From positions 1 through 64,000 of the forward strand of contig SADC01001220.1 of NCBI GenBank assembly GCA_004194705.1: a stretch of DNA of 64,000 nucleotides, written 5' to 3'. The notes below the pieces were generated by a model. That model saw only the letters and a program-made list of their open reading frames with translations. It made no database searches and was not told where the DNA came from. The first letter of the stretch is position 1; each line of letters opens with the position of its first letter. A program made the position numbers and the translations under genes. Origin of the DNA: Ditylenchus dipsaci (Eukaryota; Nematoda; Chromadorea; Rhabditida; Anguinidae). This document shows, piece by piece, positions 33,618 through 44,965 of this stretch.

Positions 33618-36600
33618 ATGATCTCTGAGCAATTTGAACTCCTCTTGCTGATGTGCCTTCTGCTGATAGCAGCTCTGGATTGGAGAGGTGGACAGGTAGT
33701 TCTCGCTTTGCCAGCTCAAATGCCTCCTCCAAATGTGGTCAGTTGAATATACAGTCAAACTTCTTTAAAGCATCCCCTTAGGTCGCTTCACTAGGGTGAC
33801 CGTTTAAAGAAATGAGGGTTTAAGGAGATCTTGTTTGTTTGCATGTAAATATCTTTTACCTGAACAAATCGGGTGATTACAGGGGCGATTTAACGGAACT
33901 AATTTCCTTGAGTCAAGGGGGGGGGGCTGAGAATTTTCTATGGGAGATCACTATTTTATGGAGTGGGACTATTACTGTCGTGAAAACTCGATTGTCTGAA
34001 ATTTTCTCTTCCTGTAATTAGTTGGCTTTGTTAAACTTTTGTACTTTTCGCCCGGATTTTTAAGTAGCTATATCGATTTTTATCATTTCAGGATGTGTTC
34101 CACAAATCAGACAAAGAAATAGAGTACAATACCGGCAGAAATCACGTGTCCCACACTAATCGGCACACAATAAATCATGTTAAGAATGGAAAGCACAAGC
34201 ACTCCGAGCATTCCACTGCGTCATCATCAAGGTAAGTGCTTGAAAATGTGGCATAAAATGCAATTATTAGCGCTGCAGCTATTGTGCTTTAATAATTGCT
34301 TTACTTACGCCCCATTTAACTTATTTAGCCATAGCACATGAAAAAGTTCTAAAAGTGTGAAAACTTTTCGTTCTGGGTGCAGCACTATTATAAGACACTG
34401 ATTTTTTAAACAAATTTAAAACTAGGAAAATTAATAAGCTGTTAGAGAGCAGAGAAAAATTAAAAACTACTGTAAAAAATTAGTTTGTTGACTCCAGAGA
34501 TTACAGTTTCAACGACAACAACTTCTATGCCACTAGAGAACTGGAAAAAAATGTCAGCAACATCCTCGATTTCTTAATAGCCAGTCATGACAGGAGGATA
34601 AGACCTAACTATGGAGGTTAAAAAATCATGAAAAAATATGCAAATCGTACTATTCTAATGAATTGCAGGCCCTCCGACAGAAGTGAATGTGACTGCTTTA
34701 GTGATCACTATATCTGCAGTATCGGAAGTTAGCATGGTAAACTGCTTATTTTTAAGATTAAATTCAAAAATATTTTTCCTGTCTGCAGGACTATACAGTC
34801 GATCTGTATCTGAGACAGTTCTGGAGAGATCCTCGACTAGCTTTTGACACCCTCGACCGTGACCAATCTGTTGATTCATCTTTAACTGTTGGAATCGACA
34901 TGGTATGGACAATTTTTTATTTTAGGTCAATAAGATGTCACCCTCAAAGCATGTTTTTTACAAAATTTTATTTTAATCTCATAAAATATTTCTTAGGGGA
35001 AGGTTCTATTACAGAAATTAGGGCATTGGTGTTTTCAGCAACTTGTTTATTGTGATTTGTTGTGAAAAATTATTTTATTTGCAGGTAAAGTCAATCTGGG
35101 TTCCAGACACGTTCTTTCCAAACGAAAAGAAGTCTTTCTTCCACGAGACAACCTCACACAACTCTTTTCTGAGAATCGACAACCACGGAAACGTTATCCG
35201 CAGTATCAGGTTGACAGTAACTGCCAATTGTCCCATGAATTTGCACACTTTCCCACTGGATGTGCAAGTGTGTGCCTTGGAAATAGAGGTTGGTCAAAAC
35301 AACTTATTTTGAAAAATGCCATGACAATGGCCAATATGTTGACATAGTTGTAGCTTGTAATTACCCTCACAATTAATTGCCGTGTTCATTCTGAGCTAAA
35401 TAGAGGAAGTTCATTTTTTTGTCAAACGCAAAGACCCTTGCCACTATTGGCTGGATGTTTACAAAGAAACTAAAAATATTGCCGATTTAAAATGTATTAG
35501 TTTTAGAAGTCTAGGCATGGCATTTATAAAGCAATAAATATGAAAAAGAACAATTACAAGTTCGCAATACATCACTTCCAAGTGACTTTTCGAGTCAACA
35601 AAAGGATTATTGGAGGCAAAAAAACAAATTTTGGGCGACTTAAGTGTTGGAAAAAATATATACCAAAATAGCGAAAAAAAAATTAAATTTCTTTATTTTT
35701 TAAATAAAATAACTAATCAAATACATAAAAAGGTATATATATATTTTGAGTTTAGAGTTTCCATGTATTTGTGCTCGAATTTTTAAGCTGATAAATGCTG
35801 ATACCCGATAAGCACTGATTAGAATTTTTTATTTGATCGCAGGGCAAATAAATCTGCGTTACTAATATCAAATTTTCAGCTTTGTCACGCAAAAGTGATA
35901 TTTTCGATCAATTAAAAATTTAAAAAAGTGCGTTTTCTAAAATAGCTGTTCAGGATTTAATTGAAAATAACTTTAGATTCATGTTTGTCTCCGTGAAATA
36001 GCGTGTTTCTTATATAAAACTCTCGAAAAAGGACATTCTATAAATTTAGATACTCTTTATTAATTAAAATTATATCATAAAATGATTGGCTACAAGAAAT
36101 TTAAAAAAAAACTCAAGTAACTAACAATTAAATATTTAGAGTTATGGGTACTCCACTAATGACATAATCTATCACTGGCATCCCACAAATCCAGTGACCA
36201 TTGACGAAAACGTTCATCTAGCTCATTTGTGCGTTTTATTAATCTTAATTTCCAAATATTTATTGAGTAATTTAGCTCCATCGGAGATCACTACCATATT
36301 GAAAGGATGATTTCGCTGTCGACTGGCAACTACTCTAGATTGACCGCATACTTTACTTTTAAAAGAAACATCGGTTTCTACTTGATACAAATCTACTTCC
36401 CGTCCTCTTTGTGAGTGATTTTTATTAAATGAGGTGCGGTGAGAGGTCAATATATGTCTGGACACTTTCTCTATAGGAATTCAAACGTCAAACACTCACA
36501 GTCCTTTCTCTAAAGCTATTATGTGAAAAAAAATTTAGAGCTGGATTTAATGTTTGTCTTATACTGCAAAAAAAATTAAAAGGCTTGAATTCAAGAAAAT

Positions 36601-38245
36601 GACCCAATGCACCCCCACTGCTCAGGATTGTGCCACTTTCAAATAAATAACAATCAATTGTAATTTCAGAATTGTTGTGATAAGCTGGGTCTCTTTCTTC
36701 TTGAACAGGGAGGCCACTCAGGCCAGAGTAGCCATTGGTATGTTTTTTTTCGACAAATACCTAGCAACTCGAAATTTTTGAGTTGACTAGGTAAATTTTT
36801 AAACTCTGGCCCAAACCAGAGACCTCTGATTTTTAACTCAATTTCAATGGATTGCAGGAGTGACCACAGTGCTGACCCAAACCACCTTGATGACTTCCAC
36901 CAACGCTTCTTTAGTGAGTGTTATTGTTTGCTGATAGCACAGCTCATAATTGCCTACGCTATTTTTAGCCGAAAGTCAGCTACGTGAAGTCTCTAGACAT
37001 ATTCCTGGTGTTTGCTTCTTTATTGTGTTCGCTAGTCTACTAGAATATGCCACTGTGGGCTTTTTGATGAAGAGGCAAAGGTATCGAACCTTCAGCTCCA
37101 ATCCAAGAACCAGCAACACTATTTGCTATTATGAGTTGGATGAAGGAAGCCCTAATACTGTCAGATTGTCACCTCAACAACAGGTAATTGCGCGATCCTT
37201 GTATCCAACTTGGATTAGAGAAATTCAGATATTTATAAATAAAAAGTATATGAATTTGAGGCGCTAATAGCGAATACGCCTCCCAAGACTCTGACCTTTT
37301 AAAGTCGCTGTAACTACCCTTTGAAACAACAAGTTTAGGCTTAGCCCTTAGGATCGGGGGTAGGCCAGCGTACGGAAGTTGTGACTGATGGTATTACATC
37401 AACTTGATACAAATTATGACTTAATACATCAACTTGATAAACTGTCGACTTGATACATCGACTTGATACACTTGAGAGCTAGAGATGCGCGCACTCACTT
37501 ACCTTAGACATGATTCCGAGAACTACTCTCAATCATAAAATGCAAATAGAGTCTCTTTTTGCTAAGTCCTATGTTGAAAAACATGATAATAACGGTATTC
37601 TTCGGAAATTTTCGAGCTACTTTTCGGATGATGTATCAAATTGATGTATCAAGTTGACAGTGTATCTAGTCGATGTGTCAAGTCATCAGTTCTATCAAGT
37701 CGTATGGCGTTCGTGACTAATGAATGTCTTACACACTTTTCCGGGGTCTGGGACATATATTTGGGTACTTTCCACTTAAGTTTAAAAAGGGGAAATCGTT
37801 GGGTGGAGTATTCGCTAGTAGGGTCAAATTCGATTTTGTAGGCTAGTCAAGCAGCAGCTGCCGCAACCCAACACAGTCAACAACAAATACAGCTGCAGAA
37901 CAAGCCAAGAAGATTTTCTAGGAGAAGCATATCCACGGTAAACTAATTAAAATTCAGTTGGTTTATAAATAAGATTGATTGGTTCAGAATGGAGGGACAG
38001 AGCAGGTAGTGCCTCTACTAAGCGTCAGCTCTCCTAACCAGAGCCCAAACCGGATGAGCATTCTGATCCCGGCAGAATCTATGGGTGCGTTGAATGGGTC
38101 AGCATCCTGCTACTCTGCTTCAGCCAACTGGTACATCTGCCGAATAAGGGCTTCTCAAGTAGATTTATTTTCGAGAGTAGCCTTTCCAGTTTTCTTCCTG
38201 GTGTTCCACATTGTATATTGGACAGTTTATGTATATTTGATTTGA
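33618..38245 (+). CDS. GABA-gated chloride channel subunit, RDL/beta-like
   Basis: A pentameric ligand-gated anion channel subunit. Thirteen exons (33618-33737, 34092-34231, 34498-34616, 34669-34736, 34789-34902, 35085-35288, 36140-36228, 36276-36410, 36670-36737, 36858-36913, 36969-37183, 37842-37937, 37988-38245) join in phase to about 560 residues. The order is: signal peptide ([13 protein letters not shown]), His-rich linker, ligand domain with [14 protein letters not shown] and [13 protein letters not shown], Cys-loop [25 protein letters not shown]1 ([13 protein letters not shown]), TM2 ([19 protein letters not shown]), TM3 ([17 protein letters not shown]), a Gln/Ser-rich loop and TM4 ([21 protein letters not shown]). 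One base is missing at 37011-37013 in TM3. The usual PAR before TM2 is QAR and the 11' Met is Gln. A MITE fills most of intron 11. Confidence 0.95.
33754..33830. repeat. single end of a CAGTCAAAC mariner-like MITE
   Basis: ACAGTCAAACTTCTTTAAAG followed by GGGTGACCGTTTAAAGAAATGAGGG gives a short hairpin related to the CAGTC-ended MITEs; the partner end was not found. It lies in the first GABA receptor intron. Confidence 0.4.
37260..37824. mobile_element. MITE in GABA receptor intron 11, with an inner insertion
   Basis: Ends GGCGCTAATAGCGAATAC and inverse GACCCTACTAGCGAATAC; flanking GAATTTGA and AAATTCGA agree at 6 of 8. The arms match the 32682-32927 element. About 37390-37695 is a further insertion with TACATCAACTTGATAC repeats and the AGATGCGCGCACTCACTTACC phrase seen near 10690. 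The right edge is 17 bp from the acceptor of exon 12. Confidence 0.8.
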
Positions 38246-38889
38246 TATTGCTGTGTTGATAAGAGATTTTTGGGTTCTAAATATTAACACAAAATTTATC
38301 TACGGGTGATATGAAAGTTTTAATAAAGATATTAGAATCTCTATTTTTACTGCAAGAGAAAAAAAGGAATTTTGTTGGACGTTGAAGGCTCTATCAGATA
38401 TTCCTTGGCTAATTAATGGCTCCATCCCTTCTAGAGGAAGCAATAGCTCATGACTGTTACAAAGATTCTAAGTGAAGTTGTAGATTAGGAATCTATCGAG
38501 CAGGAGCTAAGGAGCTACATAGCAAGGAGCTACATAGCCAATTTTTTTTTGAGTAGCCACGTAATTTTGATGCACTCTGTACTTGACCAAAGTTCACTGT
38601 TAATGCTCTAAAAGCGGCTGATTTTTAAAGTCTTTGTATCTCTAAGATTTTAGGTACTTTTTCATCGGTTTTTTTTGTGAAAATTTTAATAATTTATTGA
38701 AATTTTTTAAAAGGAATGACAAGGTAAGTGCAGAACACCAGTTTTCTCGTTATATATATTTAAAAAAGTTTGTTAAGTCAACAATAAGAGCTCCTTAGTT
38801 GCCTTCTGTGCCGTCTTATATACTTAAAAGATCCTTCAGGGTCGATTCTCAACACACAACGACTAAAACCATCATTGTCAATGACTGGA
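38246..38889. other. 3' flank of the GABA receptor; no gene
   Basis: AT-rich, with short repeats (CTACATAGCAAGGAG twice near 38515). AGTATATAAGA on the minus strand near 38822 is an isolated TATA-like motif with no gene following it. Confidence 0.45.
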
Positions 38890-39206
38890 TCAGAGTGGGC
38901 GAAAGTCGGGGCATTTGTTCCTGTAGTCAAAAATCAATAAAATGATCTTTTATGATTACTGACAATAATAAACTTGCAGCATTTATTGAAGAGGAAGTGC
39001 CTGTCCTGATCACACATGCACCTGGATGGATATTGGTTATGGTCGCAAAAACTGGTCTCACAAGCCCTTCTGCACTGCTCGTCCAACACACAACCCGTCT
39101 CGTTTGGCTTCAGCACTTTAACAATAAAAATTTTTTGATTTGTTTCAAACGATGTGAAATTTTTTTTAATGTGAGTGTCATAATTAAAGGACAGTTTCTC
39201 AAGTAA
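38890..39206 (-). CDS. small cysteine-rich peptide gene
   Basis: A cysteine-dense exon (about 39128-38975) has the spacing C-x5-C-x3-C-x4-C-x8-C-x1-C-x10-CC and joins through a 52-bp intron (gtttat...ctacag) to a short last exon with one more Cys, ending at TGA 38890-38892. The 5' part to an ATG at 39206 is less certain: it lacks a signal peptide, and a ttaaag acceptor at the start of the Cys-rich exon suggests an unseen upstream exon. Similar Cys spacing occurs in secreted defence, matrix and venom-type peptides, and I do not assign one. Confidence 0.45.
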
Positions 39207-39694
39207 ATCAACCATGCTGAACACGAATCTGGTGTCAGAAGTGCAGTTTTGCTTAGCAAAATCAGAGTTTTATGTCAAGATGCCTTTTGGAATATACTTT
39301 TGAAGGTTCGCTAAGTACTTCAAAAGCCTTGTTTTGGATTATTTCGAAGCACTATCTAGTGCAGTTTTCTTGCTCTGTCAAATGGTATATACTAAAGACT
39401 GAAAAAGGGCTTTTACGCACTTTTTTTAAATATTTTAGTATGAATAACGTTTTTGAAAAAAAACACAATGGTTTCTGTAAGCCAAAAATTTTCATTCGAT
39501 TGTCATAAATACCTCAACGATATGTCATTAGAAAGCTTGTAATCTGCGCTTTTTTGCAAATAAAATCAGATTGATCTATGAAAGAAATTGGCATGGTCTA
39601 CCCCTTTCAAGCTGCATAGACGAAAATCGTGACATTGATGGTTCACAAAGGCAGCTGACCACCATAGAGTGACTTTTCCAATTTTTTTTCACTA

Positions 39695-40532
39695 CAGTCA
39701 ACCCTCGATTTAACGGCCCCCTTGGGACCGGCCCTAGAGGGCCGTTAAATCGAGGGGCCGTTAAATTGGGGAGCCGTTAAATAGAGTTTCTTGAACCAAA
39801 AGTGTCCAAAGGGGCCGTTAAATCGAGGTTTGACTATAAAAGGGTCGAAACGCAACAAAGATCTAATGAAAAAGCTAATTTGCATTGAAAAACAAGAAAA
39901 ACTGAGCTCAGCAAGCAGTAAAGATTAGAAGTTTTGATTTCTGACTGCCTTTGCAATTTTATCTTTTATCGTAAAATTAGTCATGATCCTTAGCTGAAAT
40001 TACCCTTTGTCCTCTTGTTGAGTTTATTATGTAAATTAAGTGGTCGTAGTTGATATCACAATCTAACCAAAAATACATTTGAGACGTTTTGAGTACTGCA
40101 CAATTTCCATAAACTTCTATAAGTTATAGAAGTTATAGCGATAAGTCTATAAGTTATAGCTTCACTGTCACTGAACATCGTAAACCATGAACCATCGACA
40201 CAAAGGTGCTAATTAATGTTCAAAATGCAGAAAATAAAATGAAAACACTTTTAATTATGCTTGATAATCACATCAAGCACCTGCGATTATGGCTGATTTT
40301 GGACTGAAAGTGCTGATTTCAGACAGTTTTGTCATGAGAGCCCCGACTTAAATAGTAAAAATAAACAAAATAATCAGGCAAATAGTGACGATAAATCGAG
40401 GGTGGCCGTTAAATCGAGGGGCCGTTAAATCGGGGGTATAACTCCTTATGTTTTAGTCAAATCCAACCAAACTGAGCCCAGGGGGCCGTTAAATCGAGGG
40501 GGGGGGTGGGCCGTTAAATCGAGGGTTGACTG
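39695..40532. mobile_element. Tc1/mariner-like MITE, CAGTCAACCCTCGATTTAACGG ends
   Basis: Perfect terminal inverse CAGTCAACCCTCGATTTAACG, with TA on both sides (39693-39694 and 40533-40534). The arms repeat GGGGCCGTTAAATCGAGG several times, and an internal second terminus TCGAGGTTTGACT at about 39825 suggests a truncated relative inside. Confidence 0.85.
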
Positions 40533-41269
40533 TATCGTGTTCAGCATGAAATTCTGCATTAGGATATTTCTAGGATATGGTACTAGGATATGGTCTTTCC
40601 CGTGTTAAAGGAGGGTTAGAGCTGTTAAGGAGATAGTCTTGACACGAAAGGAGTAACCCAAGTTTTGTGTTTTGAATGTGGTTTAGAGTTATATTTTGTC
40701 CACGACTCGGTGTTGCAATGTCAGACAAACTTCTGCAGAATTAAAAGTTGGATTAGCAACATCAATATCAGAATTTCAAAATTCTTTCAAAAAATGCTTT
40801 TAAAATCCAAATCCAATAGGAGACTAATCAATTTTTTTTTAATCGTTTTCCCCCTTTCATTTCGATTTTAAGGGCGTTTTTTTTGAAAGAATTTAGAAAT
40901 TCTGATATTCATAATGCTCATCCAACTTTTAATTTTGCACAAGTTTGTCTGAGATCGCAACACCAAGTTGTCGACAAAGTATGGCTCTAAAGCCACATTT
41001 CATAAGCAGAATTCTTGGATTTATCCTTTCGTGTCGAGACTATCTCCTTCACAGCTTTCATACCTCCTTTAAAAATTTATGATAGCATACGCTAGTCCTC
41101 CCTCCAATATTGATTAAATTGGCTTTTCCCAAAGTGTATATGAACCGAAAATTGAATTTTGAAGAAAAAACACATTATGAGAGAGGGGCATTATTTTGAA
41201 ATCACAATTGTTTCACAAACCGACCCTGTAGACAACATCCTTTCTTTTGCTGGCTGGCCTGAAAGCAGC
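40533..41269. repeat. about 400-bp foldback; no gene
   Basis: Two imperfect inverse arms share AGACTATCTCCTT / AAGGAGATAGTCTTGACACG, TTGCAATGTCAGACAAACTT and ATTTCAAAATTCTTTC (about 40620-41060, centre near 40850). No TSD resolved. Confidence 0.55.
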
Positions 41270-41590
41270 TCATAGAAGTGGAGGACAGTCCAGAGTGGTC
41301 ACACATTCTGACAAACAGATATTTAAAAAAATAAACAACTAAGACAACATACCATGAAGGCACCTGGCATGCCTGTTCTGACCACTCAAATGGGACATAA
41401 TTTTTCGATAGACAGTCCGTAGAGCGCTAATTCCATTTGTTGGAGAATTATTTACAGCTCCAGCAGTATCCATATACCACGGCTTCTCCACCCCAACATT
41501 TGAAGTAAGCTCGAAAGTTTGGGTAAAATTACACAAAATAACAATACAAAAAGTACTGATGAGAAGGAAAAAGAAGTAATAATTGCTCAT
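41270..41590 (-). CDS. small secreted peptide, two exons
   Basis: Exon 1 (41590-41353) begins with a strong signal peptide (YYFFFLLISTFCIVILCNFTQ) followed by a hydrophilic domain ending in HARCLH. Exon 2 (41307-41270) adds a short Cys-containing tail and a TGA, about 91 residues in all; the donor is CATG|gtatgt and the acceptor gtcag. In another frame exon 2 stays open much longer with additional cysteines, so one missing base would give a longer Cys-rich C-terminus. No family recognised; secretion is inferred from the leader alone. Confidence 0.55.
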
Positions 41591-41761
41591 ATTTTCGCTC
41601 TGAAAAGCAGTTGTGACAATTGCATTTGGACAACAATAGCCAGCAAGGTCGTGACCTTTTGGACAACTGGCAATACAGAGAACATCATATTATTGGTCAT
41701 CCTGCATTTAGAGTGCGTGGAAATTAGCGCAAACAAGCCAGACTGTCAAATAAATAAGTTA

Positions 41762-41949
41762 CAGTCGAACCTCCCAATAACGATCACCCCCATTAACGAT
41801 CACCTTCCCATTAACGATCACCGAAAAAACTTTTGGTTGGTCTATATTAACTGAAATCTCGAATAACGACCACTCCCATTAACGATCACCCCCAATAACG
41901 ATCACCTGAGGCCGGTCCCTAGGGTGGTCGTTATTGGGAGGTTCGACTG
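41762..41949. mobile_element. Tc1/mariner-like MITE, 188 bp
   Basis: CAGTCGAACCTCCCAATAACG at both ends in inverse, flanked by TA. The interior repeats CATTAACGATCACC. Confidence 0.88.
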
Positions 41950-42968
41950 TAGATTTCTTTTTGTTTTTAGCCATTGAAAAAAAGTGAAAAATTAAAATTA
42001 GAATACCCCCCCCCAACAAATTTTTTTCAAAATCAAGTTTTAACCATTTCTAAGTAATTCTTATGCGCTGAAAACGAAAAAAAAGGTGTTTTCGGGCATT
42101 TTCTGACATAAAAAGTTGATTTTTAAGAAAAAAAAATTTTGACCAAAATTTGACTTTTTGCCTTGGGGGACCAAGATAAACCACCTGAAAACGGTACCTA
42201 GAGTCCTAAAAAAAGATGGGATTTGAACATAGTTTTGTTAGCTGGGGCCTACTGCATAAATAAACTCTGGTATGCATACATTTTTCATGCATCCAGAGTC
42301 ACTTTCGAGTGATTTGTGTGGGGTGTGCGCATCTCAACCCAAGCAACCAAGCCCCCTTTTATGACAACAGTTTACAATTAATGAGGGGAAAAATCAAACT
42401 TTGGCTAGTTTTTACATGTGCGTCGAGTTTTTAGATTAGTTTTTTCTGTATTTTCGCCAAAAATGTATAAATTCCACACATTTAATCCCTAAATAGATAG
42501 CCTTGTCAAAATTTTCTAATTGAAACATACAGTTAGGTTCCCTTGTTCGTAGATTTTTTTAATATGTTCGTCTGTCGATGTTGTTGAGACATCTAAAATC
42601 GACTGGAAATCTTTTTGAAAATTATAACTGGGGAATCTATCTTTAGTGTAAATCTGAAGTTGCTGTTAATCGGAGCCTGATAAGTTTTCTTTTCCAATTA
42701 TTTTGTTCTGTGCAGAAGTATTTTGAAGTTTTCAGAACTACAAAAAACTTTGAATAAAGTTTGTAAAAAAATAAAAAAATTTGGCTTTTAGTTTTTGCTA
42801 TTGAAGAATTTTCAGACTAATGAAAGTTGTACAAAAAGTCAAGTCAAGTAGAAATCAAGATTTTTGATTGGTTCTCGCTGTGATCTGGATATTTTAAATC
42901 TTCTTTTTGTTTGATTAAATTTTGTTAATTATTTATTAAAAAGATTGTGCTAACAAATCATAACAATA
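41950..42968. repeat. MITE remnants and AT-rich spacer
   Basis: At about 42000-42190 a segment with AGAATACCCCCCCCC, ACTTTTTGCCTTGGGGGACCAAG and AAATCAAG is related to 62770-63000. At 42250-42360 GCATCCAGAGTCACTTTCGAGTG with GTGCGCATCTCAACCC is related to 10770-10830. No gene. Confidence 0.5.
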
Positions 42969-43524
42969 TCACTCAATAGTGCCGGTAATAATTAAATTGC
43001 TTAGGTCATATCCCATGCTGGTGGCATTAGCTTTGGCTTGCTCAAAAATGCTATTGGCTAGCCTTGGTTCTCTTGCCAGTATCCAGAAGTATTGTTTGCC
43101 TGGTTCACCGACCACACTCCACTTGTAGTGCTCATTGTCCAGTCCAATCACCCAGTATTTGCCCCACACAAATGGAATCCAGCGCAACCAGGATGGCACA
43201 AAGGTCACTTCTAATTGGGCGGGGTAATTATCCGGATCGGATGCTTTGCCTAGTCCATTCACAGATTCATTGGTGCCATCCTTGTAGACAACAGCGTTAT
43301 GAACACCCACTGTGCCATCCTCATTGAGGGTGTAGTCGGCAGTGACCAAACTTCCCTCACTGTTTTTTTGAAAAGGATTGGGCAGTCGAGCTATTTCATA
43401 CCATTTGCCCATATAACGTTCAGATTCAGTGAGCTTACTGAAGTTACTGGCTTGTCGATGTATTAGCTGCTACAGTTGCAGCACTAGTGAGACTGAACAG
43501 GGTAAGCGAAAGAGTACGCACAAA
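42969..43524 (-). CDS. bacterial-type (Blc-like) lipocalin
   Basis: A small secreted or membrane-associated beta-barrel that binds lipids or other hydrophobic ligands. The uninterrupted frame from about 43460 to the TAG at 42969 carries lipocalin motif 1 (MGKWYEIARLPNPFQ), an acidic turn (DYTLNEDGTVGVHN), GKYWVIGLDNEHYKW (motif 2 region) and YFWILAREP (motif 3). GYDLSNL near the end is typical of Blc proteins. The motif order and YWVI.LD...YxWILxRxP pattern follow bacterial Blc/plant TIL rather than vertebrate plasma lipocalins. A leader-like hydrophobic segment (43524-43465) after tttcag is one base out of frame with the body, and the start codon is not located; a 2.5-kb composite repeat begins just upstream. 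The body has no intron. Confidence 0.88.
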
Positions 43525-43998
43525 CTGAAATTGCAATTTTTTATTTTTTTTAACATGAGAAACGGCGTGCGTACTAAACTACGCGTTCAATGCAGAATTT
43601 CACACTGAATACGATGGCTGAAGAAAAAATCGGAAACAAGACGGATTCGAACGGGTAAAACAGCTTCTGAAGTTTTATCACCAACTTCTTCAAATCTTTT
43701 TACTTTACATGGATACACGTTACATGGATTATCCAGCAGAACCGAGATTTTATTATGAAAAAATTTAAAAGATAGGCAGATAGGTAAAAGTTATTCTGGG
43801 CATCTGAAGTAATTTACCACAAAAAAAAACCTCAGATTGAAAAATGTGGGTAAAAATCCTAATAAGATTCTTGATAAAAATGCGCCTTAATAGTTTTATG
43901 TCCAGCTCAAGCGACTAAACCCCGTTAAATTGTTTACACATGAGCATCACGTTGTTTCCTAATGCTAAGAATTTTTGCGACAAAACGTCTTTTACGAC

Positions 43999-44776
43999 CA
44001 GTGTTGTAAATCGATGTTTTTGCGTTTTTTTGGCACCGGCAGCGATTTAATTTACTTGAAATCGTTACACAGATATGGATGATACATCATTTCGTAGAGA
44101 AATTTCTCCGCTACAGAACAGTGCTGATATATTTTGCATATAAGCATATTTAAGGGTATTTTAGGGTCGTTTTATAGATGAACTGCCCGGTGCCGCACGC
44201 CCGGTGCCGCACTCGTGCCGATGCTTTTTCGGCACCGGGCGCCATACGCTGCGCCCAGTTACGTTAAGAAGGTTTCTTATATACCATTTTGTATAAGAAC
44301 AGTTAGTCTACAAAGCTCATAAAAAGTTTCTGTAATATAATGTGTTTTTATGGGTTACTGGGCTCCGGTGCCGGAAATTTTTACTGTAACTAGAATTTCG
44401 GCACCGGAGCTCAGTAACTCATAAAAACACATTATATTACAGAAACTTTTTTATGAGCTTTGTAGACTAACTGTTCTTTCTACAAAATGGTATATAAGAA
44501 ACCTTCGTAACGTAACTGGGCGCAGCGTATGGCGCCCGGTGCCGAAAAAAGCATCGGCACGAGTGCGGCACCGGGCGTGCGGCACCGGGCAGTTCATCTA
44601 TAAAATGACCCCAAAATACCCTTAAATATGCTCATATGCAAAATATATCAGCACTATTCTATAGCGGAGAAATTTCTCTACGAAATGATGTATCATCCAT
44701 ATCTGTGTAACGATTTCAAGTAAATTAAATCGCTGCCGGTGCCAAAAAAACGCAAAAACATCGATTTACAACACTG
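43999..44776. mobile_element. hAT foldback, 778-bp near-perfect palindrome
   Basis: Ends CAGTGTTGTAAATCGATG in inverse, with the perfect 8-bp TSD TTTACGAC (43991-43998 and 44777-44784). The arms are almost identical over about 375 bp, meeting near 44385, and include CGGTGCCGCACGCCCGGTGC phrases. CAGTGTTG ends are typical of hAT. Confidence 0.9.
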
Positions 44777-44965
44777 TTTACGACTAAACGGCTTGCGACA
44801 AAACGGCTTACGACGAAACGGCTTTGCGACGAAACTTCGCGTAGCCGATGCTGATACCGGATTCGTAATCAGCGCAGGCTACTTACTCATAAAAAATTTT
44901 GAAAATATTGAAGTCACTGTGAAATTTCAAAACCTGCTCAAGACAAAAAACATATGATTAAAAAA

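Noticed and set aside
38890..39206. Specific toxin or defensin assignment for the Cys-rich peptide
   Set aside because: Cys spacing alone fits several secreted families, and the N-terminus with a signal peptide is not established.
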